Assembly: GCA_019135895.1 (NCBI GenBank)
Contig: JAGVVH010000498.1
Coordinates: 1-61,912, forward strand
Origin: Bacteroidota bacterium
GTDB lineage: Bacteria > Bacteroidota > Bacteroidia > Bacteroidales > WCHB1-69
Reading direction: 5' to 3'
DNA length: 61,912 nucleotides
Of the stretch, positions 9,250 to 19,358 are shown one piece after another. The position numbers were made by a program, and so were the translations under genes. The notes beneath the pieces are model-generated. The model made no database searches. It was not told where the DNA came from and was given only the letters and a program-made list of their open reading frames with translations. Position 1 is the first letter of the stretch, and each line of letters opens with the position of its first letter.

Positions 9250-11394
9250 TTAGTCTATGATATTCATACCTTTCATCAGATGACCTGCGTCAGCAAATTT
9301 GTCAATAACAAAAAGGACATAGCGAATATCAACATTGATACATCTCTGAAGGTCTTTATTAAAAACGATGTCGCTGCTAAGGGCTTCCCAGTTGCCGTCG
9401 AAAGCAATTCCGATAAGTTCACCGTTGGCATTAAGAACGGGGCTACCGGAATTTCCTCCGGTGATATCATTATTGGATAAGAAGCAAACCGGTAAACTTC
9501 CGTTTTTCCCGTATCTTCCGAAATCCTTAGCCAGGATTAATTCTTTAAGTTTAACAGGAACATCAAATTCAGGATCTCCGGGTACTTCTTTTTCCAAAAT
9601 GCCTTTTTCAGTAGTAAAATACTGGTAATGGACACCATCAACAGGATAATAATCCAAAATCTGTCCGTAAGTCATTCTCATGGTAAAGTTTGCATCTGGA
9701 TACATAGGGTGGTTATTTTCCATCTCTTTGATAGCAGCCAAATAGGTACGACGCGGAGTTTCCAGTTTGGTATCAATATTATAGTAAGCATTTTGATATT
9801 TCATAATGTTTTCAAAAACTGCATAAAAATATCTAATTAAAGGGTCATTTTCATATACTTTGAGAGATGGTTTTCTAAGAAATTTTTCAAAATTTTCTAC
9901 TGAACCGAAAATAGACTTACTAATAATATTTTGAGAATAGGCTTTTAAATCTCCTTTATATTCTTTTTCAACATAGGTAAAAATATCGGGTTGATTTTCA
10001 ACAGGGAGTGTTTTTGAAAGAATCAGAGTAGCTTCAATAATTTTAGCTTCAGTAGCAGGGTCTGTTCCTTCCATTAGTTTTTTATAATTTGTCAAAAGAG
10101 TATTAATCTTTTCTTCAGTGAATTTTTTTTCATCTTTATTTGGTTGAACACCTTTAATTCTGTATGGCAAAATCAAAGTTTTGGAAGTAATAAGAGAGAT
10201 ATTAGCATACCAAAAGCACTTCATTGAAATCGGGTCCAGCTCTTTACACACTTTTTCAATATTGCCAAGAGCTTTGCCATATTGCTGAATTCTCAAGGTA
10301 TCCTGATTAATCCAATTAGTCAAAGCTGTTTCCTGTTGAATTTTTTTGTCAGCAACTTTTAATTTAATAAGGCTGGCGGTTTCACCCTGTTTATTTTTCC
10401 AGCTATTGGAGAGACTTGCATAGTGGTCAGCATATCCGATACGAATTTTATCACTACTATTCATAGCATTTTTAATAACGGGTAAAATAGCATCACAGGC
10501 TGCAACGAAAGCCGGATTATCTATATTAACAACATTATTAATTTCAAAAGAAGTCATAAAACGATTAGTAGAACCGGGATAACCCCAAACCATTGAATAA
10601 TCTCCTTTTTCAAAACCTTTGAGGCTAATAGGCAAATAATACTTTGGTTTTAAAGGAATATTCTCAGGAGCATAATTTGCCGGAGAGCCGTCGGGAGCAG
10701 TATAAATTCTAAACATCGAGAAGTCACCGGTATGTCTAGGCCACATCCAATTATCGGTATCGCCGCCAAATTTACCGATGCCACTTGGGGGAGCACCTAC
10801 CAATCGAACATCTTTATAAGTAATGTAAATAAACATGTAGTATTCATTTCCTTCATAGAAGGGCTTAATTACAACAGTATATTTTCCATTTTCAGAATTG
10901 GCTTTTTGAAGTTTTTTTATTTGATTTTCAATAAATTTTTCTCTTTCAGCTTTTTTAATTCCGGGAGTAAGACTATCAAGAATAACATGGGTAACATCTT
11001 CCATACGAATCAAAAAAGTAGCGGTAAGACCTTCGTTAGGAAGTTCTTCGCTATAGTTTTTGGCCCAGAACCCGTTTTTCAGATAATCATTTTCTTCTGT
11101 AGAGTGGTCTGCGATAGAAGAAAAGCCGCAATGATGATTAGTCAGCATCAGTCCGTCATTTGAAATTATTTCACCGGTACAGAAAGTTCCCATTTGAACA
11201 ATAGCATCTTTAAGAGAAGAATTATTCACGTCATACATCTGTTCCGGGGTCATTCTCAGACCCAGCTTTTGCATATCGGCGTAATTATAATCTTTAATAA
11301 ACATAGGGAGCCACATTCCCTCATCGGGTGGATTAGTAGCAAATAGAGGAACAAAAAGGATGCTCCAGAAAACGATTAAGAATGTTTTTTTCAT
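9250..11394 (-). CDS. S46 family dipeptidyl-peptidase, DPP7-type
   Basis: 714 residues with a signal peptide (cleavage near residue 20) and the family start PPDEGMW. The chymotrypsin-like triad is visible: His88 in LMLTNHHCG, Asp224 in RHTGDFS, Ser649 in GGNSGSPV. Known for the family: in P. gingivalis DPP11 an Arg 18 residues after the catalytic Ser selects acidic residues, while DPP7 has Gly there. Here that position is Gly667 (AFDGNWE), favouring the DPP7 type, which prefers hydrophobic P1 residues (inference). The role is periplasmic release of dipeptides from peptides, typical of asaccharolytic or proteolytic Bacteroidetes. It is likely co-transcribed with the GH3/serine hydrolase downstream. 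Confidence 0.9.
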   Translation of the reverse strand: MKKTFLIVFWSILFVPLFATNPPDEGMWLPMFIKDYNYADMQKLGLRMTPEQMYDVNNSSLKDAIVQMGTFCTGEIISNDGLMLTNHHCGFSSIADHSTEENDYLKNGFWAKNYSEELPNEGLTATFLIRMEDVTHVILDSLTPGIKKAEREKFIENQIKKLQKANSENGKYTVVIKPFYEGNEYYMFIYITYKDVRLVGAPPSGIGKFGGDTDNWMWPRHTGDFSMFRIYTAPDGSPANYAPENIPLKPKYYLPISLKGFEKGDYSMVWGYPGSTNRFMTSFEINNVVNIDNPAFVAACDAILPVIKNAMNSSDKIRIGYADHYASLSNSWKNKQGETASLIKLKVADKKIQQETALTNWINQDTLRIQQYGKALGNIEKVCKELDPISMKCFWYANISLITSKTLILPYRIKGVQPNKDEKKFTEEKINTLLTNYKKLMEGTDPATEAKIIEATLILSKTLPVENQPDIFTYVEKEYKGDLKAYSQNIISKSIFGSVENFEKFLRKPSLKVYENDPLIRYFYAVFENIMKYQNAYYNIDTKLETPRRTYLAAIKEMENNHPMYPDANFTMRMTYGQILDYYPVDGVHYQYFTTEKGILEKEVPGDPEFDVPVKLKELILAKDFGRYGKNGSLPVCFLSNNDITGGNSGSPVLNANGELIGIAFDGNWEALSSDIVFNKDLQRCINVDIRYVLFVIDKFADAGHLMKGMNIID

Positions 11395-11414
11395 TTTTTA
11401 CAGTTTTTAGGCTG

Positions 11415-11422
11415 CAAAAATA
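11415..11422 (-). promoter_or_regulatory. -7 promoter box (TATTTTTG) for the S46 peptidase
   Basis: Minus-strand TAnnTTTG match 21 bases before the ATG at 11394. Confidence 0.6.
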
Positions 11423-11461
11423 GGAAAAAAAGACGAAAATAAACAGATGATAAGCTGAAAT

Positions 11462-12484
11462 TTATTTAATCAGGAACGGGAATTTATCGAAGTTTTTCAA
11501 TGCGATACCGGTACCTCTTGCAACTGCTTTCAAAGGATCGTCAGCAACATGAACTTTCAGTTTTGTTTTTTTGGCAATACGTTTATCAAGTCCGCGGAGC
11601 AAAGAACCACCCCCGGCCATGTAAATTCCTGTTTTATAAATATCTGCAGATAATTCAGGCGGTGTGTTTTCAAGGGCATTGATAACAGCAGCTTCAATTT
11701 TAGATATGGAGCGGTCCAATGCTTGTGCAATTTCACGGTAGTTAACCTTAACCGAAATAGGAATACCCTGCAGCAAATCACGACCGAACACTTCATAATC
11801 TTCCGGGGGATTTTCAAGATCTTCGATAGCAGATCCCACATTTATTTTAATTTGTTCAGAAGTTGATTCTCCGATGGCAATATTATGTTTTTTACGCATA
11901 TATTCCTGAATATCATAATTGAACTCATCTCCCGCAGTTTTGATAGACTTGCTGGTTACGATACCTCCCAGAGCAATAACAGCAATTTCGCTTGTTCCAC
12001 CCCCAATATCAATAATTAGATTTCCATTGGCATCCAACACATCAATTCCAATTCCGATAGCAGCGGCCATGGGTTCATGAATCATTCTGACTGCCTTTGC
12101 ACCGGCCTGTTCAGCAGAATCCCTGACAGCTCTTTCCTCAACTTCGGTAATTCCGGAAGGAATGCAAATAACCATTTTTAATGCAGGGGGAAAGATATAA
12201 CCCTTAGTACCCGTCATTTTAATTAATTCACGCAACATCATTTCCGTTGATTGGAAATCTGCTATAACACCGTCTTTCAATGGACGGATTGTACGTATAT
12301 TGTCATGCACTTTACCATGCATCATCAATGCTCTCTTACCAACAGCCATAAAAGCACCGGTTGTTCTGTCAATCGCAATAATGGAAGGTTCATCAACTAC
12401 CACTTTATCATTATGAAGAATCACAGTATTCGCTGTTCCTAAGTCAATTGCTATTTCTTTTGTAAAAATTGAAAAAAGCCCCAT
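11462..12484 (-). CDS. mreB: Rod shape-determining protein MreB
   Basis: 340 residues, collinear with E. coli MreB. Actin-fold nucleotide motifs: IAIDLGTANTVI (phosphate 1), LIIDIGGGTSE (phosphate 2), MAGGGSLLRGL (adenosine motif), plus the conserved IHEPMAAAIG. The protein forms membrane-bound filaments that guide lateral-wall synthesis with PBP2 and RodA. Unusually, mreC and mreD do not follow: the next genes downstream are the S46 peptidase and GH3 enzymes, while PBP2 and RodA lie about 19 kb away at 31.4-34.5 kb. It has its own promoter box at 12505-12512. Confidence 0.96.
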   Translation of the reverse strand: MGLFSIFTKEIAIDLGTANTVILHNDKVVVDEPSIIAIDRTTGAFMAVGKRALMMHGKVHDNIRTIRPLKDGVIADFQSTEMMLRELIKMTGTKGYIFPPALKMVICIPSGITEVEERAVRDSAEQAGAKAVRMIHEPMAAAIGIGIDVLDANGNLIIDIGGGTSEIAVIALGGIVTSKSIKTAGDEFNYDIQEYMRKKHNIAIGESTSEQIKINVGSAIEDLENPPEDYEVFGRDLLQGIPISVKVNYREIAQALDRSISKIEAAVINALENTPPELSADIYKTGIYMAGGGSLLRGLDKRIAKKTKLKVHVADDPLKAVARGTGIALKNFDKFPFLIK

Positions 12485-12504
12485 TTGTCAAAAATTAAAG
12501 TCTG

Positions 12505-12512
12505 CAAAGATA
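12505..12512 (-). promoter_or_regulatory. -7 promoter box (TATCTTTG) for mreB
   Basis: Minus-strand TAnnTTTG match 21 bases upstream of the mreB start. The roughly 200 bases between it and the divergent box at 12720 hold no credible gene. Confidence 0.65.
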
Positions 12513-12719
12513 TAAAATATTTGTTTTTCATACGTTTGATTTTCTATTTTGTTTCAGTAGGCAATGCTTTTTGTCGGAGTACGAAAACAGAAGAGGATTT
12601 AATTTGCATTATCCGAGTTATAGCGGAAAGTACAACAGAGAAATCGGAACCCTTCCCAAAAATAGTATAATTAAAATTGAGCAAATGAAAATCTAACCAG
12701 CTTTAAAAATAAATTTCAC

Positions 12720-12727
12720 TACTTTTG
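12720..12727 (+). promoter_or_regulatory. -7 promoter box (TACTTTTG) for the SPOR protein
   Basis: Exact TAnnTTTG match 14 bases before the ATG at 12742. Confidence 0.6.
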
Positions 12728-12741
12728 CAAAAAAAATCAGC

Positions 12742-13143
12742 ATGTTCAAACATTGGGTTATATTACTTTTTATTCTTTCTATTTTGATACCATTAGATGC
12801 CCAAGAAATGAATGTAAAATTCGACATTGAAACGGGCATTGAAGAGGTTGAAGAGGCGCACCTTGCGGCCTGGCAAAAAGTGGGCAAAGTTGAAGGATAC
12901 CGTATTCAGATACTTGCCGTTGCCGGTACCAACTCCAAAAAAAATGCACAAAAAGTATTAGACGAATTTTCGCTTCTTTTTCCCGAAATTGCAGTATATC
13001 TTACCTATTCAGAACCCAACTTCAGAGTTCGGGCAGGTAATTTCAGGACCAGATTAGATGCTATGAGCGTGTTAGGTAGTATCCGACAACTATATCCCGG
13101 GGCATTTATAGTAAAAGATAAAATTTTTTATACTGAATTATAA
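12742..13143 (+). CDS. Small secreted SPOR-like domain protein
   Basis: 133 residues. A signal peptide of about 20 residues (FKHWVILLFILSILIPLDAQ) is followed by a short linker and a SPOR-like domain of about 75 residues: GYRIQILAVAGTNSKKNAQK, then LTYSEPNFRVRAGNF and a final AFIVKDKI. SPOR domains bind denuded glycan strands of septal peptidoglycan. The pattern of Gly-Tyr-Arg-Ile-Gln at the first strand and the R-V-R-x-G-N-F motif is characteristic. Inference: a periplasmic division- or wall-associated protein, fitting its position divergent from mreB. No other domain is present. Confidence 0.75.
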   Translation: MFKHWVILLFILSILIPLDAQEMNVKFDIETGIEEVEEAHLAAWQKVGKVEGYRIQILAVAGTNSKKNAQKVLDEFSLLFPEIAVYLTYSEPNFRVRAGNFRTRLDAMSVLGSIRQLYPGAFIVKDKIFYTEL

Positions 13144-13165
13144 CCTCCGGCAAATTGTTTTTTTG

Positions 13166-13173
13166 TATTTTTG
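13166..13173 (+). promoter_or_regulatory. -7 promoter box (TATTTTTG) for guaB
   Basis: TAnnTTTG match 23 bases before the guaB start codon. Confidence 0.6.
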
Positions 13174-13184
13174 TGCGAAAATAA

Positions 13185-14672
<1,488 letters not shown>

Positions 14673-14710
14673 CAAAAATTTTTATGGATCGTTTTCAGTT
14701 ACAATTATAG

Positions 14711-14718
14711 TATATTTG
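14711..14718 (+). promoter_or_regulatory. -7 promoter box (TATATTTG)
   Basis: TAnnTTTG match 21 bases before the ATG at 14740. Confidence 0.55.
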
Positions 14719-14739
14719 TAATTATTAAATTATTGTGCC

Positions 14740-15333
14740 ATGAAACGATTTATACTATTCATTCCCATATTATTATTATCATTCGCCAATGCACAAAACT
14801 GTATCGATGCTGTCATCATTAACCTGAATGACAATGGCAATAAAGTAAGTGATACTATTATATGCAAAATACTATCTTCAGATGAGACCAGCTATCTCAT
14901 TGATAATGGGCTGTCCATTACTTCCATTTCAAAGAGCAATGTCATTGACACCCTCGTCTGTTTTAGAGAAATGAATATTTATGAAACCTATAAATATAAA
15001 GGAATTGACAATGTTACTAAAGAATATTTTGCAAATTCCTACACTGCAGGTAATGCTTTAAGAAAAGCAGCATTCAGGACTTATCTTGCTACCGGCCTCG
15101 GAATCCTTGGAGGAGGTTCCATAATTTTAGGATTGACTGCTTTAAATGACCAGAAAATAAAACCTTACTTTATTATAGGGGGATCACTGATTACGGTAAC
15201 TTCACTTTTCTTTGTGGTTACTGCGTGGAACCAAATTTATAAAGCCGGAAAGTTGCTTGATTTAAATGAAAAAGCATCACTTTACCTTAATCCCACTCCC
15301 GAGGGAAACCTTGGATTTACTATTAGATTTTAA
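14740..15333 (+). CDS. Secreted or membrane protein of unknown function with a two-helix hairpin
   Basis: 197 residues, not recognised. A signal peptide ends near LLLSFANAQ (about residue 19). Residues 20-105 are a soluble segment rich in beta strands. Then come two hydrophobic helices (about 113-133, rich in Gly, and 142-163), followed by NQIYKAGKLLDLNEKASLYL and a tail ending in aromatic Phe. The hairpin plus KAG-L tail is shared with the 120-residue protein at 53246-53608, so the two may belong to one family. The start of the next gene (SDR) is only 3 bases after its stop, suggesting co-transcription. Confidence 0.6.
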   Translation: MKRFILFIPILLLSFANAQNCIDAVIINLNDNGNKVSDTIICKILSSDETSYLIDNGLSITSISKSNVIDTLVCFREMNIYETYKYKGIDNVTKEYFANSYTAGNALRKAAFRTYLATGLGILGGGSIILGLTALNDQKIKPYFIIGGSLITVTSLFFVVTAWNQIYKAGKLLDLNEKASLYLNPTPEGNLGFTIRF

Positions 15334-15336
15334 TTT

Positions 15337-16122
15337 ATGAAAAATTATGCACTTGTAACAGGAGGCAGCTCAGGAATTGGTTATGCTTATGCTTCCAGAC
15401 TGGCTTCAGAAGGGTACAATATTATTATTGTCAGCAACCGCGAAGATTTAAACCTATTATCAACTGAACAGATTAAGAAAAAATATCCTGTTGACGTCTT
15501 TTATCTCACTAAAGATTTAACAGAGCTTCAATCAGCTCAGGAAATATTTGATTTTTGTCAAAACAACGGATACGATGTTGAGGTTTTGGTCAACAACGCC
15601 GGCATGTTTTATTTCAGCTCATTAGTTAATATGCCCGTAGATATCAATGCAAAAACCACTCTATTGCATGTATATACGCCAACCTTATTATGTTCTTTGT
15701 TTGGCAATGAGATGAAAAAAAGGAATAAAGGCTTTATTTTGAATGCCTCTTCCATTTGCGCATGGATTCCATATCCAACAGTCTCCATATATGGACCATC
15801 GAAACGATACATAAAAGATCTTAGCAATTCCCTTTATTTTGAATTAAGAGAATTTGGGGTCAAAGTATGTGCTGTATGTCCGGGTGCCGTAGATACCGAC
15901 TTGTATAATCTGAGTCCTAAACTCAGGCAAAAACTCTTAAAATGGGGGGTAATGCATTCGGCAGACTTTGTAGCCAAAAAAGGAATCAACGCTCTTTTTT
16001 CCGGAAAATCAAAATGTGTTCCGGAAAAGATCAACTATCTTTTTATTTTTTTGGTGAAGATAACACCCGATTTTATCATCAAGCTGATTGTAAAAAAATA
16101 CAAAACCAGACTCAATCTTTAA
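15337..16122 (+). CDS. Short-chain dehydrogenase/reductase (SDR) family oxidoreductase
   Basis: 261 residues with a classical Rossmann fold. The cofactor loop is TGGSSGIG at residues 8-15, the structural motif NNAG follows at about 87-90, the catalytic Ser is in LNASSIC, and the Tyr-Lys pair is YGPSK. CPGAVDTD is the usual post-active-site motif. After the core there is a hydrophobic C-terminal stretch (INYLFIFLVKITPDFIIKLIV) that may attach to the membrane. The substrate is unknown. The gene starts 3 bases after the stop of the membrane-hairpin gene and converges on lgt with an 11-base gap. Confidence 0.8.
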   Translation: MKNYALVTGGSSGIGYAYASRLASEGYNIIIVSNREDLNLLSTEQIKKKYPVDVFYLTKDLTELQSAQEIFDFCQNNGYDVEVLVNNAGMFYFSSLVNMPVDINAKTTLLHVYTPTLLCSLFGNEMKKRNKGFILNASSICAWIPYPTVSIYGPSKRYIKDLSNSLYFELREFGVKVCAVCPGAVDTDLYNLSPKLRQKLLKWGVMHSADFVAKKGINALFSGKSKCVPEKINYLFIFLVKITPDFIIKLIVKKYKTRLNL

Positions 16123-16133
16123 AGAAGTAAATA

Positions 16134-17006
16134 CTATTTCTTTTCAGGTTGAGGAGGCTCAATGTATTGAGGAATCTTATCTTTCTTTATAATAGAATAA
16201 ACCAGCAAAGCAATTCCAACCAGAACAAACGGGATGCTCAGCCACTGACCGATATTTAATGTCATGGCATATTCTCTATCCACTTGCACTTCCTTGAAAA
16301 ATTCAATGATAAAACGAGCGGTGAAGACCACAATCAATAATATTCCGGTAGCTCTTCCGGGAGGAACTTTCCCTTTGGCAATTTTAAAGTAGTAGAACAT
16401 AAGTCCGAGGAAAGTGAGAAAATAGACAAAAGATTCATAGAGTTGGGAGGGGTGGCGATAGGTTCCGGCAACCCCTGGTCCACCTTGAGTAAAATCAAAA
16501 GCCCAACTAACATTGGTAATACTTCCCACAATTTCATGATTCATCAGATTGCCCAATCTAACAAAGGCAGCCGCAATTAGAACCACGATCGACAACCTAT
16601 CAAGAAGCCATAAAACATTCATTTTATGTTTTTTAGAAAAATAGAGGATAAATAAAATGATGGCTATTACCCCTCCATGGCTTGCCAATCCCTGAAATCC
16701 AATAAATTTCCAGTTTTCATCAAAAGGCAAAAAGACCAAAAGCGGAGCCTTAATAAAATACTCGGGTTCATAAAAGAGAAAATGCCCGATTCGCAATCCT
16801 ACAACTGTCCATACTATTGTCCATATTGAAAGTTTGTCAAGCATGGTTTGAGAAATTTTCTCAGACTTAAAAATTTGCTGCAATGCCAAATAAGCCAGAA
16901 AAAAACCTGTAGCGAGCAGAATTCCATACCAGCGTACTTGAAGGGAGCCGACAGAGAAGGCAATAGGGTCTGCATTCCAGGTAATAAAAGCAAGAATATC
17001 TTTCAT
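16134..17006 (-). CDS. lgt: Prolipoprotein diacylglyceryl transferase
   Basis: About 290 residues with seven hydrophobic segments. Lgt signatures: GLASHGGVIAII, RLGNLMNHEIVG (the Lgt GRxGN..N.E motif), RHPSQLYES and GQWLSIPF near the C-terminus. It transfers diacylglycerol from phosphatidylglycerol to the lipobox Cys, the first step for the many lipoproteins encoded here. The frame is open upstream to 17060, but a TATTTTTG box at 17029-17036 lies inside that extension, so the start at 17006 (MKDILAF...) is chosen. Confidence 0.94.
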   Translation of the reverse strand: MKDILAFITWNADPIAFSVGSLQVRWYGILLATGFFLAYLALQQIFKSEKISQTMLDKLSIWTIVWTVVGLRIGHFLFYEPEYFIKAPLLVFLPFDENWKFIGFQGLASHGGVIAIILFILYFSKKHKMNVLWLLDRLSIVVLIAAAFVRLGNLMNHEIVGSITNVSWAFDFTQGGPGVAGTYRHPSQLYESFVYFLTFLGLMFYYFKIAKGKVPPGRATGILLIVVFTARFIIEFFKEVQVDREYAMTLNIGQWLSIPFVLVGIALLVYSIIKKDKIPQYIEPPQPEKK

Positions 17007-17028
17007 ATTATTATACAATTTTTGAGGG

Positions 17029-17036
17029 CAAAAATA
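17029..17036 (-). promoter_or_regulatory. -7 promoter box (TATTTTTG) for lgt
   Basis: Minus-strand TAnnTTTG match 23 bases upstream of the chosen lgt start. It rules against the longer reading that begins at 17060. Confidence 0.65.
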
Positions 17037-17087
17037 GTAAAACCATTCTTTCAAAATCACTTTCTCTCATAATTTCCTTTTTTTTAC

Positions 17088-17095
17088 TACTTTTG
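17088..17095 (+). promoter_or_regulatory. -7 promoter box (TACTTTTG) for pepP
   Basis: TAnnTTTG match 28 bases before the ATG at 17124, divergent from the lgt promoter. Confidence 0.65.
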
Positions 17096-17123
17096 TCCTC
17101 TATAATTTTTAAATCCCACTTCT

Positions 17124-18521
17124 ATGAATCCAATGTTTCCTTCTTCGGTATATCAATCCAGAAGAGACAAATTAAAACAACAGATTAAGTCAGGAGTTGC
17201 CATTTTTTTGGGCAACGGAGAGGCTTCTATGAATTATCCTTCCAACACTTACCGATATCGACAAGACAGTAATTTCATTTATTTTTTCGGAATTTGGGCA
17301 CCTGATATGGCGGCAATAATAGATTTTGATGAAAATCGTGAGATTATTTTTGGTAATGATTTTGAGATTGATGACATTATTTGGATGGGAAATCAACCTA
17401 CCATAAAATCACTGGCAGAACGTGCAGGGATTAATGAAACCATGCCTTTTGGCACTTTGGCGGATTTTATCAGTTGCTCAAAACAAAATGGTCGCCCCAT
17501 ACATTTTACACCCCCATACAGAGATGACAATAAAATTAAGTTATCAAATTTAACCGGGATCCATCTGAATGAAATCAGAAACTCTGCATCTGTTGAGCTC
17601 ATTAAAGCGATAGTCAACTTGCGCTCAGTAAAGGAAGATGTGGAAATAACCGAAATGGAACAAGCCTGTGAAATTGGAGTAGAGATGCATAAAGCAGTCA
17701 TGCGGCGTTGTATTGCCGGTGTTCCCGAACTTGAATTGGCAGGATTGGCTGAAGGCATTTCTCTGTCAAAAGGAAATGGCGTTTCTTTTCCCGTTATTCT
17801 TTCGCAGCATGGAGAAACCCTTCATAATCATCAACACAATGAGATTCTTAAGGAAGGGAAGATGTTGCTGATGGATGCCGGCGCTGAAGGGATTATGGGT
17901 TATTCTTCAGATTATACCCGGACATTACCTGTTGGAGGAGTGTTTACAAACATGCAAAAAGAAATATACGAAATTGTACTTAAAGCAAATAAAGAAGCTA
18001 TAAATGCAGCACATAAAGGAGTTTATAATAAGGAACTTCATACTTTAGCCGCAGAAATTATCACTACCGGCTTGCATGACTTGGGGCTGATGAAAGGAGA
18101 TGTTAAGGAAGCAGTTCAGCAAGGTGCTCATGCGCTCTTTTTCCCTCATGGCCTAGGACATCAACTGGGCCTTGACGTTCATGATATGGAAGACTTAGGG
18201 GAAAATTATGTTGGATACGATGATACTGTTCAAAGGAGTAAACTTTTCGGATGGGGTTCTTTGCGAATGGCCAGAGAGTTGAAACCCGGTTTCGTTGTAA
18301 CCATTGAACCCGGCATTTATTTTATTCCTCAACTTATTGATATTTGGAAACAGGAAAATAAATTTTCACAGTTTATCAATTACAGTAAAGTGGAAGAATA
18401 CAAAAACTTTGGAGGTATTCGCATTGAGGATGATCTATTAATCACAGAGAACGGGCATAAAGTATTGGGTCCTCCACTTCCCAAAGAAGTCTCGGAATTA
18501 GCAGCCATTATTGGTAAATAA
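17124..18521 (+). CDS. pepP: Xaa-Pro aminopeptidase (M24B)
   Basis: 465 residues. The N-terminal AMP_N domain (YRYRQDSNFIYFFGI) is followed by a pita-bread metallopeptidase domain. All five metal ligands are visible: the two Asp of MDAGAEGIMGYSSDYTRTLP, His in HGLGHQLGLDVHD, Glu in TIEPGIYF and Glu in GGIRIEDD. The enzyme releases N-terminal residues preceding proline in the cytoplasm and complements the S46 dipeptidyl-peptidase in peptide use. It has no signal peptide. Its own promoter lies at 17088-17095. Confidence 0.95.
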   Translation: MNPMFPSSVYQSRRDKLKQQIKSGVAIFLGNGEASMNYPSNTYRYRQDSNFIYFFGIWAPDMAAIIDFDENREIIFGNDFEIDDIIWMGNQPTIKSLAERAGINETMPFGTLADFISCSKQNGRPIHFTPPYRDDNKIKLSNLTGIHLNEIRNSASVELIKAIVNLRSVKEDVEITEMEQACEIGVEMHKAVMRRCIAGVPELELAGLAEGISLSKGNGVSFPVILSQHGETLHNHQHNEILKEGKMLLMDAGAEGIMGYSSDYTRTLPVGGVFTNMQKEIYEIVLKANKEAINAAHKGVYNKELHTLAAEIITTGLHDLGLMKGDVKEAVQQGAHALFFPHGLGHQLGLDVHDMEDLGENYVGYDDTVQRSKLFGWGSLRMARELKPGFVVTIEPGIYFIPQLIDIWKQENKFSQFINYSKVEEYKNFGGIRIEDDLLITENGHKVLGPPLPKEVSELAAIIGK

Positions 18522-18575
18522 GGTAGCTGACATATATTTTTTCTTTTAAACTAACTAATTAAAAAAATTACAATT

Positions 18576-18914
18576 ATGGCTTGTTTCATAGTACCAGCAA
18601 CTGCAGCAATAGTTACAACCAGCATGAGGAAAAAGATTCCTCATAAGTATCACATAGAGTGGCTAAATTCCATGCTTTGGGGTGGCGTTGTTATGCTGGC
18701 AGTTGAACATTACACTCATGGCGAGATTTTACCATTTCCGCCATTCTTAACGGCAATGCAAAACCCGGCTGATATTTCCATGATATTAAAGGAATTAGCA
18801 ACCATTGGCGGAGCAATGACTGTTGCGATTTTTGCTGTTTGGACAGTAATGGTTTTAATTGCTAACACGGTGACAAAAATGCGCCAAAAAAAATCCATAG
18901 CTTTAACAACCTAA
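18576..18914 (+). CDS. Small membrane protein of unknown function (first of a similar pair)
   Basis: 112 residues, not recognised. Three hydrophobic segments: residues about 3-15, 30-47 (LNSMLWGGVVMLAVEH) and 72-97. An acidic-His pair (E-H) follows the second helix, then a polar loop rich in Pro. The next gene starts 4 bases after its stop and encodes a protein with the same three-helix plan and the same LWG...M...(E/D)H motif, so the two look like paralogues that form a complex. The pair is bounded by pepP upstream and a terminator downstream. Confidence 0.65.
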   Translation: MACFIVPATAAIVTTSMRKKIPHKYHIEWLNSMLWGGVVMLAVEHYTHGEILPFPPFLTAMQNPADISMILKELATIGGAMTVAIFAVWTVMVLIANTVTKMRQKKSIALTT

Positions 18915-18918
18915 ACTT

Positions 18919-19203
18919 ATGTGGCTAATTACAACGCCGGTTTTCGCTCTTATAGCAACTTTACTTTGGTATATTCTAAAAAAGAAATACAAACTTGGCT
19001 TTCTAAGTTTAATGCTTTGGGGCGCTACAATAATGATACTAGTTGACCATCTCTTGGGCTATGACGGTGGGCAATTTCTGGAATTTGAAACCGATGGCAT
19101 AGTTACAAACGGGACATTGTTAGGCATATTAATGCTAATTCCAGTTTTTGTTATATGGCTTGGAGCGCTTTTCATTCCAAAGTTCCAAAATCACCAAAAA
19201 TGA
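18919..19203 (+). CDS. Small membrane protein of unknown function (second of a similar pair)
   Basis: 94 residues with three hydrophobic segments (about 3-20, 28-46 and 66-88). The second carries LMLWGATIMILVDH, aligned to LWGGVVMLAVEH in the preceding gene. A Gly/Asp-containing loop (GYDGGQFLEF) replaces the Pro-rich loop of its neighbour. No enzymatic motif is present. The conserved acid-His pair at the end of helix 2 could bind a metal or cofactor (inference only). Confidence 0.65.
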   Translation: MWLITTPVFALIATLLWYILKKKYKLGFLSLMLWGATIMILVDHLLGYDGGQFLEFETDGIVTNGTLLGILMLIPVFVIWLGALFIPKFQNHQK

Positions 19204-19326
19204 GCTAAAGAAAAAAAGATACATCAGCTAATACGTTTTAAGCGTAATGGATTGCTCGCTTGCGTGATTGACTATGTCAAATTATATAGCGCCGCTTCAG
19301 GTGAGACTACACCTAAAACGGTAACA
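19204..19326. other. Short gene-free spacer with a small hairpin
   Basis: No ORF above 16 codons. It contains a perfect 5-bp hairpin AGGTG (19299-19303) / CACCT (19310-19314) with a 6-base loop, followed by the terminator at 19327. Confidence 0.3.
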
Positions 19327-19358
19327 GTGACAGATTAAATGCTGTCACTTTTTTTTGT
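19327..19358 (+). terminator. Rho-independent terminator after the small membrane protein pair
   Basis: GTGACAG (19327-19333), an 8-base loop, CTGTCAC (19342-19348), then a long T-run. It overlaps the 3' end of the convergent ROK gene. Confidence 0.85.

Noticed and set aside
9244..9480. 78-codon plus-strand ORF at the end of the S46 gene
   Set aside because: Antisense shadow of the conserved catalytic-serine region of the peptidase.
12485..12670. 61-codon plus-strand ORF between mreB and the SPOR gene
   Set aside because: It covers the mreB promoter on the other strand, has no start context and no recognisable pattern.
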